In this document: positions 1 through 10,150 of the stretch, piece by piece
Layout of the letters: every line of letters starts with the position of its first letter
Position numbering within the stretch: the stretch's first letter is position 1
Origin: Ulota crispa
Taxonomy: Eukaryota; Streptophyta; Bryopsida; Orthotrichales; Orthotrichaceae
NCBI GenBank assembly: GCA_963920765.1
Contig: OY987245.1
Span: forward strand, 7,828,727-7,892,726
DNA: 64,000 nt
Direction: 5' to 3'
Notes under the pieces: generated by a model
The model's input: only the letters and a program-made list of their open reading frames with translations
The model's database searches: none
Told to the model about the DNA's origin: nothing
Translations under genes and position numbers: made by a program

Positions 1-371
1 CTTCTACTTATTGAAGAGCGAGCTGGCGCTGTGACATCTTTAAATGTGTTTAGATGTTTGCATGGTTTTTCTCATGGATGCGTACTCTTTCAGTATCGTC
101 TACTTTAGGTTTTAATCTCGATCGTTTTCCTGTCAGAGCTCTTGATTTATGTTGCGTCTCTTTCCCCTCTGATCCTGCGTAATGTCATTCCAGAAACACT
201 AACTCCTAAGTAAGATCATCAATTCGCTCTTGAGAACTCCTTACTAAACAAGGAGCTCGCGGTGTGACATCTTTACATGTGTTTAGATGTTTGTGTTTTT
301 CATGGTCAAGTTGGAAATACTAGACCAAGGCCCAGGGTTTTTTTCTGCGCAATTCTAAATAGTTTTGCCTA
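1..371. other. 5' flank of the small membrane protein gene with a diverged direct repeat
   Basis: No ORF of note. A segment at about 22-62 (GCTGTGACATCTTTAAATG followed by tgtttagatgtttg) recurs at about 256-294, so two diverged copies lie roughly 230 bp apart. The stretch probably belongs to the promoter, UTR or an untranslated intron of the gene starting at 572; this is inference. Confidence 0.4.
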
Positions 372-499
372 GATTACCATTAGGCTTAATCGTCGCAGTT
401 TTTGATTACCCTGAGGCGTGATCGTTGCAGTTTTCGATTACCATGAGGCGTGATCGTTGCAGTTTTCGATTACCGTGAAGCTTGATCGTAGCAGTTTGT
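372..499. repeat. Tandem repeat, four 32-bp units
   Basis: Units start at 372, 404, 436 and 468. Each begins gattacc and carries a core like GAGGCGTGATCGTTGCAGTT. The middle two are almost identical and the outer two have diverged. The array ends about 70 bp before the ATG at 572, so it lies in the promoter or 5' UTR of that gene. Confidence 0.85.
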
Positions 500-571
500 G
501 ATTGATTCCAGGTGCTCTTCAACTTCGGCGAGAGAGTTTGAGCGTGGAATCGAGTTTAGTGAGCTTTGGCC

Positions 572-802
572 ATGGCGTGCATTCCGATTCCGCTCTGCAT
601 CGAGTGCGGCAACACCGACAACCCGTGCAGGTGCAAGATCATCGGCCCTACCCTGGGGTTCATCGGCTTCGTGGTGGCCGCCGTGATCGAGTGGCCCGTG
701 GGAGCCATCGTGTGGTGTTGCAATCATAAGAAGGGCGAGCGCATCATGTCCCAGCCTGCCATGGTGGTTCGACTCAGCATCTCCAATTGCATACCTTTTT
801 GA
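572..802 (+). CDS. Small conserved plant membrane protein (76 aa)
   Basis: Single-exon ORF starting at the ATG in the context GGCCATGGCG; the in-frame TTG two codons upstream is not needed. The N terminus is Cys-rich (CIECGNTDNPCRC, residues 9-21) and is followed by one hydrophobic segment (about residues 25-46, containing GPTLGFIGFVVAAVIEWP). A short basic stretch (HKKGERIM) and a tail ending in IPF complete the protein. I recall plant proteins of this length with the same order: PLCIECG, CRCK, GPTLGF, EWP, then IPI or IPF. The function of that family is not known to me. The Cys cluster could bind metal or be lipid-modified. Length matches the family as remembered, and no frameshift or truncation is seen. 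The 32-bp repeat array lies just upstream. Confidence 0.75.
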   Translation: MACIPIPLCIECGNTDNPCRCKIIGPTLGFIGFVVAAVIEWPVGAIVWCCNHKKGERIMSQPAMVVRLSISNCIPF

Positions 803-1261
803 GGTAGAAACTCCAAAACCTTCACTTCTGTAATGGCCGGTTCAGGACATCCTAGTGGACAAAATGCTTTGTCCAGGGTTTTGTGTTTTGTCCACCTTCA
901 TTTGGTGCAAAACTGCCATGCCATCATTTATTTTGTGTATCTGGTGGAAGGTTTCATACCAGGAATGGGACGTTTGGTGTAGTTTTGTTCCCACTTGACA
1001 TGCTTTTGTCTTTATCTCACACATGAAGTGAGAGGAGTTGACATGCTTTTGTCTTTATCTCACATGAAGTGAGAGGGAGTGTTTTATTTAGTGGACAAGA
1101 TTTGAGGTCACCTTGGGAGGTGCTCCAAATCTTGTCTACTACAATTGAACTCCTCTCCAATTTTGGCAAGAGTGAGTGATGATTTGGCTTTAACACCTAC
1201 TGGCCAAACAAAACCCTCCCACTGGCCAATGAGACGTTCTTAAATCTTGTCCTCTTCCCGT
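803..1261. other. Intergenic, with a short direct duplication
   Basis: No gene seen. The phrase TTGACATGCTTTTGTCTTTA followed by tctcac(ac)atgaagtgagag occurs twice in tandem, at about 997-1034 and 1038-1074. Several short inverted segments (gtggacaaaatg, ttttgtccac) suggest an eroded element. Confidence 0.4.
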
Positions 1262-1839
1262 GGCCCATTTCACACTATGGCTAACTAAGTCAAGAGGTCA
1301 TGGGATTGAGTGGCCAAAATTTGTTGTGAACCCAAAGGAATGGCCTAATAGGCAATAATTTTTTTTGTTTTGAAACCTTTGGCCAACCTGAATGTGAAGC
1401 CTACAAAGGCTAAGTTCTAAGTTCAAAGTCCAAACTCTAAACTCTTGGTTATGAACTTCCATGGCCTTTTGACGTGGTAATGAACTTCCATGGCCTCTTG
1501 ACTTGAATAGCCATATTGTGAAGCCTCCGAAGTCCAAGCCCAAAGTCAAATCCATGACATTTATTTAACCTTCTAATCTAACGCCCAAGATCTTGTCAAA
1601 TTTGGACTATTTTATGAAAAGACTGACTACCCAACCATAGGTCGTGTCTCCATGTTTGCTTGACTCAAAACTTTTTGCAAGAGGTTGTTGTTTTGGCTGA
1701 AAAGTGATGCCATGTAGGTGATAGACTTTTGAACTTTGGCCTCTTGTGTGAAGGGTTGAGAGGCCAAAGTCTTGGTTCTTCCAATTTGATTGGTGAAAAT
1801 TGACTATCTTTGACTTTTGGTCGTAGTGTGAAGTGGCCC
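1262..1839. mobile_element. MITE family H, copy 1
   Basis: The left end GGCCCATTTCACACTATGGC and the right end TCGTAGTGTGAAGTGGCCC are inverted repeats of each other. A second copy with the same termini lies at 42442-42775. The interior has many GGCC and CAAG motifs but no convincing coding sequence. Confidence 0.6.
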
Positions 1840-3389
1840 TTATTACTAGGCTAGTTTTAAAAATGACATAATTTGTTTGGACAATTGAAGAACCGATTCA
1901 ACGCATTGAAGAATGCATTTTATGATAACCGCATGAAATTATTACACAGAATCAAAGTTTGTTGGTACACGATTAATAACCATTTCTTTGGCTCTAGGTA
2001 CATGCTATTGAGTATGAATTTCAAGTATTGTAGTGATGAAATCCATATTTTGTTCTTGTTGGGGGAATGAAATGAGATTTTAATGCACGTAAGAATGTAA
2101 ATTGTTTGCAAAAGTTGTGATGAAGGCTTTAGTAGTGGGTGTTCGCAAAAATTATGATCAAAGTCTGTTTGGTAGATGTTTTGTGATTGTTTCGTTGATA
2201 TTGGGTACATGTTGAGTGAGAAGGGTATATTGACATCTCCATTGCATTTCTTTCCAGGTTTTGCATCAAAGTGGAGTTTTCTTTGGCAGCAATGGCAGAC
2301 CGAGACTGGGAGAAGATTGATATATTTGCCTTTCCTGATGTGTGAGAGTAAGGACTAGCATCTTCGGTGCAATTAGAGAGGTGGTTTTGTCTGGAAGCTG
2401 TAGCAACAAGGACCAGTTCTTTGCACTTTTTGATTTCGGAAGTACCTGTACATGCCGGGTTTGGAACTATTTTTGGGGCACTCAGGCGAGGTAAACCAAT
2501 TACCGGTATTAGACGTTTGACTGTGTCAACACGTGAAGGCTTAGTAAGTGTAATTTTGTAGCTGTTCCTCCGGTAGAAGTGGTACATAACATAGCCTATT
2601 AGAATAGACAGCAAGAGGATTTGCAGCTTACTTCATATATGTAGCCTATTTTCTGTTCCAGACTTTGACACTAGCTACTCACTGCATTGGAGATGTAGCC
2701 TGTGCTGATGTAACTCGGATTTGCCTATTTGATCCAGAAGCAACAAAAAATTGGAGAGATATCCACTAGAGATCATGAAGTATGTTGTATTTATTGGTAC
2801 ATGCAATGACATAGCTTTCCTGAATACCATTAGTGCTATGGCACTTTGTGAGACCTATACCGATTAAAGCTCTGGGTTACACTTAGTGTTACGAACGATG
2901 TTAGCTAGTGTTAGGAATATTAATTTCTGTTTTAACATATTTCCCAACTCTAAATTGGAGTGTGGAATACAACGTACAAATGAACCTGAATGCCACAATT
3001 TAAGAAGCTAGCACAAATTACTAAGGTTTTGTTCGCACCAATGTTCTGGGTTATTGATTTGCCATGTCTGTCTAATTAAAACTCAAAACTTCTACCTTCG
3101 TTCTCAAGATGGGTTACATCTTTGTACTTTTATTCACCTAATGGTTCTAACATTAGGAAGAGACATGCGGAGATGAGCACCAGATGTGTTGCTTAGAATT
3201 CTCCATGATAATAAAAGAAGGCTTCGGATTGAAAAACAAATCATTGTCAGGAAGTTTGTATTGAGGCCCGATTAGGTAGTCAGATAGGTAATTAGATTTC
3301 TCTATTTACATGGATTCTAGCACTATATATAAAGATGTGTCTAGTTGAGGTCATTCTGTTTATATAAAATTCTCAGATCATGTTCATTT
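1840..3389. other. Intergenic stretch with no confident gene
   Basis: I see no gene I can support. A 17-codon ORF starts at 2292 (MADRDWEKIDIFAFPDV) after a possible 3' splice site (ttccag, about 2253-2258). It could be a small exon but nothing around it continues the frame. At about 3260-3350 there is a TATA-like run (actatatataaag) of the kind seen in LTR promoters, without a recognisable LTR boundary. Confidence 0.3.
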
Positions 3390-3468
3390 TTAACCCATTA
3401 ATGCCCAATCCTCCAGAATATGGTCGGTTTCCTGTGTATTTCCGGACCTCCGGGCGTTAATGGGTGAA
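3390..3468. mobile_element. piggyBac-like mini-MITE (family P, copy 1)
   Basis: Starts TTAACCCATTAATGCCC (TTAA at 3390-3393) and ends GGGCGTTAATGGGTGAA, i.e. near-perfect terminal inverted repeats (TIRs) with one TTAA changed to TGAA. The reverse complement of its roughly 71-bp body is clearly similar over its whole length to the element at 45271-45342, which shows a true family. Confidence 0.75.
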
Positions 3469-3721
3469 CACGCCTTTTTGCACTATTATGAAGAATTTTT
3501 CTTTCTAGAGGACAATTATAGAATTTTGCTTTCTAGAGGACAATTATAGTTTTGGGCTCCATTATTCATTATGTTATTCAGCATTGAATAGCTTGTGCGG
3601 GATGTTATTCACTAGCTCAGATCCCAACCCTAATCACATGAAAACTCATGGAGAATGAACTAGAAAGTACCATGTGTGCTCTAGCATCTTCTCTTGATAA
3701 CACAACATCTCATAAATTTGC

Positions 3722-3815
3722 TTAACCCCTAAACGTCCAAGTTGACGTTTTTCGTCTGTACAAAATACACTACGTCCAAGTTTCCACAGTGATCCCCTAG
3801 ACATTTAAGGGTTAA
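3722..3815. mobile_element. piggyBac-like mini-MITE (family P, copy 2)
   Basis: Body 3726-3811 flanked by intact TTAA on both sides (3722-3725 and 3812-3815). The left end CCCCTAAACGTCC is inverted at the right end as ACATTTAAGGG. The interior is short and noncoding. Confidence 0.75.
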
Positions 3816-4719
3816 CAATGTTACACCTACCTATCCACTCCAAGAGTCAACTTTGGGAGTCAATACATGCTATATCTTGTAACTCCTCCAAAATCAAATT
3901 ACTTGATTCATTGGAGTCAAGACTAACATCTCAGACGTACGTAATATACCTAATGCCTGCAGACATGAAGTTGATAGTTTACTTATGGTTTTGTACACTT
4001 GAGGGCAAACAACATTAAGGCAAACAGAATTATAGTCTTGCAATCCAAGGCAAAAGAAGGATATACCCTTAGAATCATACTCATAGCTGAAGAGTGCAAA
4101 GAATGTGGCCAAAGAGATGGAGCACAACCAACCTGCTACTGCAGGTGTCGTCATCAGCAATTAATATGTGTTGTGCAACAAACTCTTGTCAAAGGATTTG
4201 CACATGAATTCCCTATGTATTAACATGTGTACTAATGAGGAAATGTGAGAGGGAAAAATCATAGAAGAAATAGACAGAAATATTTAACTTGTATGGAAAT
4301 TGTGAAGAATTCTTGAAATGACACAGGGAAATTTACAAAAGTTGGTTGTGGTGCAACAGTGGAGGATCTACAATCTACTATAGCTGTGACTTCAGACAGT
4401 GTGTATGCTTCTGATCTTGAAACCCACTCATCCTTGTTTTTCTTCCCAACGGATGTGTTGTTTCAGCAAAAGATGAAAGAAGTGTATCTTATGGAATAGA
4501 CCACTCAGATGCCTGCCACATCAAAGACATCTTGAACTAGGTCACACTGAAGCTCTAGGGGAACTCTAGAGGTTCAAGCAACTCTAGTTGCTGATTTGAC
4601 AGGAGTACTTGACGCAGAGGAACTCTTACAGGATATAACTTCAAAACACTAAATGGTCAAAAATAATTCCGTAAGCTCCACGACGGATCAGATCCATACC
4701 AAAGCGAATTCAATTGCAA
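3816..4719. other. Intergenic, no gene seen
   Basis: AT-rich sequence between a P-family element and the 3' side of MED32. Both strands contain only short ORFs without recognisable motifs. Confidence 0.4.
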
Positions 4720-5037
4720 TAAGGTAGCAACACCCATAACCATCACTGTACCCATACCCATCACTTCTAAAATCTTGAAAAATCTGCAGAAGTGAATAGA
4801 TGTAATTACAAGGATGTACAATATGTGAACATGACACCTTAATGTTGGTATTAGGTGCAATTGCAGTCGGCTTTTTAAAAATTCACAACTTATTCTCACA
4901 ATATCCAAAGAATACATTTGAAAGTGCAAGCTCATTGTATTTCTCTTGCTAATAGGATCCTATAATTTGCTACATGATTATTAATAATCATCATGTTCAA
5001 AACCCTTAATTCGACGGTTATGGGTGCTGCTACCTTA
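4720..5037. mobile_element. MITE family D, copy 1
   Basis: Left end TAAGGTAGCAACACCCATAA; right end GGTTATGGGTGCTGCTACCT followed by TA. These are TIRs of about 20 bp. A full-length inverted second copy lies at 53085-53406, sharing internal phrases such as TATAGGATCCTATTAGCAAG (its reverse complement here). It sits directly downstream of the MED32 stop codon and so may be inside the MED32 3' UTR. Confidence 0.8.
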
Positions 5038-5070
5038 AACGATCTTTGCAAGAGAAGAACCCTGAGCAAT

Positions 5071-7220
5071 TTACTGATGAGCGTCGTCCTCAGGTCGGAT
5101 GTCCAGAGCTCCACTGGTGTCGTCAGGTCGGGGAGTGGCAGAGGCTGCTCCTTGTTGCAATTCTATGACGAGCCACCGTACTGCTTTACTCATTTGCTCG
5201 AGCCTTAGAGCACTCAGGGACGGAATGGCAACCCTGTTTTCTGCTCCATCTTGACCAGGTTTCGAAACTTTGGCTGTCAGTGGACCTGTCGCTTCGTCCA
5301 CCAAGCATTCGGACCCTATTCTCAGTCGCAAATACTCCTGCCAGGCAAAGCAAGGTCATATACTCTACCGCTGAGTTATATCCCTCCCTAAAAATAACTT
5401 GTAAAAATAAATTGTTTATTAACATAAACCTAAGAAATAAAATAATTAAAAGCTATTTTTAGGGAATTGCTAACGTCACACTCCAAGGTGTGCTTTGAGC
5501 ATGAACTATGATAATTTAATGTTGATTTTTTAATTTGGATCAAAAGATTTGTTTCATCTCTATCTTTCTAAGGCTATATTAAAATTGGAGGTGCTTGAAT
5601 ATGAAACTAAAAATATAGGACTTTTGAATTACTGAACCCTTGAATGTCCCGAAAGCCCTTTGCGGCCATATGTACATCCGTATATACAAACATATTTGAG
5701 CTGCTCTGAGGAATTTTCAAATTTTTATGCACCTATCATCATACAACCCTTCAATATGCATGATTGTAACACTTAATTTCTAGCTGATTCAAATTTTTGA
5801 ATAGTGGTTGTGACCGTATTTGGTACCGTACCTCCAGAGCCCAAGGGCCCTTTAAGGGTTAAAGCAAAAATACATAAAAAAAGAAGCAATGGTGCAATAG
5901 AAGTTCAAAAGTATATATATATATATATGATTTTTTCTTTCTTTCAAGAAGATGATAATATCTTGGTTGAATGAATGATGGACCACTTGAATAAAAAAAA
6001 TAACATTAAATTTGCTAAATACATGCTTACAGGGGTGTGGCGTTAGCAGTTTTGGGTGTGACTTTGGTAATTCCCTATTTTTAAGCAACTTGAAATCAGG
6101 TTTTTTATACTATCATGGTTTCAATTACGAAAATAATAAAAAAGATATATTGTTAACTGAGTGATCCTAGTGAAGAAAATAAGGATTCCTACTCACTTAA
6201 GCCATAACAGCAATTGCATCAGAGTTGGGAAACAGAATTCAAAGCCGTGTTGACAACAACTTAGAATTTGGTAATGCAGCATCATACCACAAACTCTTGA
6301 GTCTGGTCACATGCTGCGTGGAAGAGCTGCAAGGTGTTGTAGAAGCGCTCCAATGCATCGTCTGCATTTTTACTTCTCCTTCACACAGTCAAAGAAGGCT
6401 AATTGAAAATCTCGAAAGAAATTGTCAAAAAAAGAGACCGTGTTGCACAAACATAAAAAGACAGGAACTTAGTCCACCAACCCTAGGGCGTGCTGTTAGG
6501 GCTCAAATTAAACCAGTTTCAATCGCCGACGGTTTCAATCATTTAGAACACTTAAGAGGATCGGATTCAATCCAGGCATTTCACAAAAACAGTCAGTGTC
6601 ACATTTCGAAATTCTTGTACAAGATCTTTGTCGAAAAAACTCTACAAATAATTAATTTACCGAATCTGGAAGGGATATGAAATTACATACTCAAAGTCAG
6701 AAACCTCCTTCGTCTCCAAGACAGTAGATGCCGCAGTTACTAAATTCTGCATTGAAATAATTTCGTCGAGGTTAAAGAGTTATCAAAACACAGAAACACA
6801 GGATTATTGTATAACACATATCATAGCAATGAAATTTATTAAGAAGAAGTCGAGACACTCTCCACTAGAATCGAAAGAAATGGATTCTAATCTCCACAGG
6901 ATGACGAATAAAATCAGTTACTAAATTCTGCATTGAAATAGTTTCGTCGAGGTTAAAGAGTTATCAAAACACAGAAATACAATATTACTGCATAACACAT
7001 ATAGAGTTAACGAATTTTATTTTAAAAAAGTCGAGACTCTCTCCACTAGAAAAAAAAGAAACGAATTCTAATCTCCACGTGATGATGATGAACAACAAAA
7101 TTCTAAACTTCTCGTACCAGTGAGGCAGGAGTGTAAAGCAGAAGACCTATTTTGAAGATAATTCATTTAAGACAAACTTACCGAATAAGCATTTTCTAAA
7201 TTCTTCACGAGGTGTTCCAT
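5071..7220 (-). CDS. MED32: Mediator complex subunit 32 (149 aa, 4 exons)
   Basis: MED32 is a plant Mediator subunit that helps connect transcription factors to RNA polymerase II in the nucleus. Exons on the minus strand: 7220-7182, 6746-6691, 6375-6288 and 5337-5071. Intron phases are 0, 2, 0 and all boundaries are GT-AG. The protein starts MEHLVKNLENAYS, where Arabidopsis MED32 (as I remember it) has MDNIVDSLNNAY. It then has ASTVLETKE, DALERF, HAACDQTQEFV, RIGSECLVDEATG (residues 67-79) and LRLEQMSKAVRWLVIELQ. The last two blocks are near-identical to the family. Length fits. The exon 3 acceptor can be read at 6375 or 6378 (gaag-gag-aag), differing by one codon. Intron 3 carries a nested MITE pair and a chloroplast tRNA-like fragment beside the exon 4 acceptor. 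Intron 1 contains a tandem duplication reaching into exon 2. Confidence 0.92.
5350..5394 (-). pseudogene. Fragment resembling chloroplast tRNA-Val(GAC) 5' half
   Basis: On the minus strand the sequence AGGGATATAACTCAGCGGTA followed by GAGT equals the start of chloroplast trnV-GAC as I remember it. The following bases (atatgaccttg) are diverged and the 3' half is absent. It lies within MED32 intron 3, about 10-55 bp upstream of the exon 4 acceptor. It is best read as a small plastid-DNA insertion, not a working tRNA. Confidence 0.6.
5462..6075. mobile_element. MITE family B, copy 1, carrying a P-family insertion
   Basis: TIRs: GGGAATTGCTAACGTCACAC at the left and GTGTGACTTTGGTAATTCCC at the right. 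A perfect 8-bp target duplication TATTTTTA lies at 5454-5461 and 6076-6083. Positions 5637-5858 are a nested P-family element. Without it the B element is about 390 bp, comparable to copy 2 (20637-20978). It lies in MED32 intron 3. Confidence 0.85.
5633..5862. mobile_element. piggyBac-like MITE (family P, copy 3) nested in family B
   Basis: Body 5637-5858, flanked by TGAA (5633-5636, a changed TTAA) and TTAA (5859-5862). Left end CCCTTGAATGTCCCG; right end GGGCCCTTTAAGGG. The homologous unoccupied position in family B copy 2 reads acTTAAagc, so the insertion at a TTAA can be seen directly. Confidence 0.8.
6736..7085. repeat. Tandem duplication of about 178 bp at the MED32 exon 2 acceptor
   Basis: The segment 6736-6913 is repeated, diverged, at 6914-7085. 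Both begin CAGTTACTAAATTCTGCATT and contain GAGTTATCAAAACACAGAAA and the phrase ctctccactaga. The duplication copies the exon 2 acceptor and the first 11 or so bases of exon 2 into intron 1, giving a decoy acceptor upstream of the real one. Confidence 0.8.
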
Positions 7221-7621
7221 GCTGAAATGTGCGCGTCCGGCTGTTGTTATCATGGAGTATTGGCCATTTAGCAAAGCGGCACGATCTCAAAACAAATCCT
7301 GGACTCGGAAGTGAAAGTGAAACCCTCGGAATGAGGAAGTAGAGAATCTAAAATAAAATATTCGAAAAAAGCGATGCTCTCATGATACAAGCTCGATTTC
7401 GTCCAGTAACGGCAGATGTTTGTGTGATTCCGTGCGTGCGAGAGAAAATGCAGAATCTCGCAACAAGAGCACAGCGAGCGTTTTGTGATTCTGGCCAAGA
7501 GTGGGACTTCGGCGAGCACCAGCCTCACCGACAATAGGTTCACAGTTTTGGAAGGCGCGGCGATGGGTGACCGTGGGGAACGGTAGCAGCTAGGGGCCAA
7601 GGGGCTCCTAACGTGGCTATA
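7221..7621. promoter_or_regulatory. Probable MED32 promoter and 5' UTR
   Basis: The region immediately upstream of the MED32 ATG (minus strand). It is relatively GC-rich between 7480 and 7640 compared with its surroundings. No conserved motif is certain. The long minus-strand ORF here is in UTR or promoter sequence and has no recognisable protein features. Confidence 0.4.
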
Positions 7622-7999
7622 AGGTAGGTAGGAGGCTCTAAAAGTGACCATGTTTTAAATGCGTTTCTTATTTAGGAACAAGTGACATGTTCATTTCAAT
7701 GTGCAAGAAAAATTGGGGGCTAGTGCAAAGCTAGTTAGTGGAGTTGGGAAAAAATCGAGAGTATTTTGAAATTGTTGGCAAAAGAATTAATTATGTTTTA
7801 CAAAACATCTAAATATAGTATATTATACTATAAAATTAGAAACATATCTGGCACTATTAATCAAAAAATTGGTTGATTACAAAAAACACCAAAATTTAGT
7901 TGGTGAAGTCCAAAAAATTTCTCAAACACTAGTTCCTTCATATATATATCAATGGTGAGTTAGGTAGGTTTAAATGGTTGGTATATGGACTTCCTACCT
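7622..7999. mobile_element. MITE family G, copy 1
   Basis: Left end AGGTAGGTAGGAGGCTC and right end ttCCTACCT are inverted, with a TA target duplication (7620-7621 and 8000-8001). Related copies lie at 59148-59474 and from 42817. It ends the promoter region of MED32. Confidence 0.65.
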
Positions 8000-8482
8000 T
8001 AGAACTTCAAGAAAGCCCCCAAACTTTGGTCATAATTTTGGCTAAGTTTAACAATTTTTATTCGTAGAAGCAAAATTACAATTTCAAAAAATGTGAAAAT
8101 CAATGTTAAATCTAAATTTTTACTACATGTAGCAATTTTTTTTCTTAAGCCACCTGAGCTAATTTTGAAAATAGCATTTAGGACTACTTGTCTCAAATAA
8201 TAAGGGCAAAATTTCATATTGCATTAAAATTGACCACAGTCTCAATGTTCAGCAATTTAGATTTTGAAAAACTGGGGTTTTCAAAAAAAAAATGTTTCTT
8301 GCCAGAAATTTGCCAAAATCATTTTCAATGTGAGATTCTATTACTTTTCAACACACTTTCATGGATGGCTCAGTAACTCCTTTGTAATTTGGGCGTTTCT
8401 CTTATTCCCATCGAGCGTGGAAAATTGGCCCTTCATTTAGTTTAATAATGACATATTATTGAATAGGTAAACAATATGGGGT

Positions 8483-9389
8483 TTAACCCTTAAAGGATAA
8501 GGCTACTACCATACCTTCTTAGCAGCTTCGGCAGTTCAGTGTCTAATAATTAATAAAAGTGCAAAATCAGGATTAGGCAACCTAAAAAAAGTTTAAAAAA
8601 ATTAATCACTTTCAAAAAAAACATCATTTAGGTATTCATCCAAGTCAAATGTTATAGATGAGGTAGTTAGTTATTGTATCTAATTGATATGATCAATAAT
8701 TTGAGATGGTTTTCATTTTAGTATTCATTAATAAGATGGCATTCATGGAAAATGGTAGTTGCTAACTTCTTATATTGCCTTAATGCTTATTGTAATTAAC
8801 TTTTGCTTGTGTTTTTATATGATAGTTTTTTTGAGGTTGTGTCTTAATAAAATGAAAATCATCCAACAAATAATTGTACAATGAATATTTAGAGAAGTTG
8901 ACAAAAACAAGTTGAAAACATGTGTGTTGCTTGATGTTGCAACTTTGAGCTCAAATTTTATGCTGTGATTTATGTGTAAGTTACTGTAATTACAAAACTT
9001 GTTTGGTAGTGTTTGATTCTTATTTCAGCACCTTTTTGTATAATTTCCTTTTTTTCAGCGCTACTTAAAAATGATTTTCCAAATTTTAGGCAATGAATGC
9101 CCAAAATTATGAAAAAATTTAGGCAAGTATTTTAAGAATTAATTTTTGCCGAAGCTGCTAGTAAGGTACAGTATAACACATACTATGTACGTTGCTATAT
9201 AACTGGCATTTGCTACCAACAAAAAGTTTTAATTTGGGATCTTGACTACCTTACTAGAACAGCATTTATCTATATTCTAACTTCTTTGTTGTTCTCAAAT
9301 GTAATAAAGGTGTGGATGCACTCCAAATATAAGAGAATTACACTGTATTGTACTAGTCGCAAAGGGATGCCTTGTCCTTTAGGGGTTTA
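8483..9389. mobile_element. piggyBac-like element (family P, copy 4, about 0.9 kb)
   Basis: Begins TTAACCCTTAAAGGATAAGG (TTAA 8483-8486) and ends CCTTGTCCTTTAGGGGTTTA. A second inverted pair inside (cttCTTAGCAGCTTCGGCAG at about 8517-8536, and GCCGAAGCTGCTAGTAAGG at about 9149-9167) indicates an internal subterminal repeat. The interior has no transposase ORF. Confidence 0.6.
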
Positions 9390-9424
9390 TCTACAGTCAA
9401 TGTACGTAAGACCCTATAATAATT

Positions 9425-9827
9425 GGGAGCAACTACGTGGACACCCCCCAATTGCTAGGCGGACACCCCCATAGTCAAATTATTAAATTTGAGATTATTA
9501 CTACATTAAAATATGAAACAAAATCAAAGCAATACTTTAGTGTACATCTGCGTCTACAAGCATTGCAAACACACAACAAATTTGCCTCATTTGTGACACA
9601 ATTAGGAGTTAAACTAGTTGCTCCCTTCATTACTGGTTTGACTCTTGACTGCGTCACAAATGAGGCATATTTGTTGTATGTTTGCAACGCTAGTAGACGC
9701 AGATGTACACTAAAGTATTGCTTTGATTTTATTTCATATTTCAGCATAATGATAATCTCAAATTTAATAGGTTCACCTCTGAGGGTGTCCGCGTAGCAAC
9801 TAGGGGGTGTCCGCCTAGTTGCTCCCT
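9425..9827. mobile_element. Foldback MITE family E, copy 1
   Basis: Nearly the whole element is a palindrome. Outer ends are GGGAGCAACTACGTGGACAC and TAGGCGGAC inverted as gtccgcctaGTTGCTCCC. Arms of about 190 bp contain gcctcatttgtgacacaatt and its inverted partner. The long ORFs on both strands here are a consequence of the palindrome. A second copy lies at 44373-44807. Confidence 0.85.
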
Positions 9828-9832
9828 AATTA

Positions 9833-10150
9833 TTAGGGCAAATTTCATGGATACCCCTGAAATTTGCAATATTTTTATAGATACCCCTACTTTTTCAGAA
9901 ATTTCACAAATACCCTTAGACCAAAATTATTAAGCTTTTTTTTTGTTGTGCACGCCATTTCCCTTCTTCCTTTGTGAGCACGCGTAACAAAAAAGAAATA
10001 GTGTGCGCACAAAGGGAGAAAGAAAGTGACATGCACAACAAAAATATGCTCAAAAATTTTGGTCAAAGGATATGTGTGAAATTTCTGAAAAAGCAGAAGT
10101 ATCTATGAAATTATTGCAAACTTTTGGAGTATTCATGATATTTTCCCTTA
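9833..10150. mobile_element. MITE family A, copy 1
   Basis: Body 9836-10147. Left end GGGCAAATTTCATGGATACC; right end inverted (gtattcatgatattttccc). TTA is duplicated on both sides (9833-9835, 10148-10150). This pattern fits PIF/Harbinger-type MITEs. It starts only about 8 bp after the end of the family E element. Confidence 0.8.

Noticed and set aside
372..499. Possible CRISPR-like array
   Set aside because: The 32-bp units are contiguous without spacers and the context is a eukaryotic gene; a simple tandem repeat.
2129..2614. 161-codon minus ORF
   Set aside because: Ordinary composition, no motif, no splice-linked partner; not supported as a gene.
3230..3380. Solo LTR
   Set aside because: A TATA-like motif is present, but no TG...CA ends or 5-bp target duplication could be placed.
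5350..5394. Functional tRNA gene
   Set aside because: Only the 5' half resembles a tRNA; there is no matching acceptor stem or T arm.
6225..6680. 151-codon ORF on the plus strand
   Set aside because: It is antisense to MED32 exon 3 and its flanking intron; the minus strand encodes the conserved DALERF...ACDQTQEFV block.
7268..7651. 127-codon minus ORF upstream of MED32
   Set aside because: It runs into a family G MITE and lies in the MED32 5' region; the MED32 start MEHLVKN is downstream and conserved.
9437..9796. Overlapping ORFs on both strands with similar proteins
   Set aside because: They arise because the region is a palindrome (family E); both strands read the same sequence.
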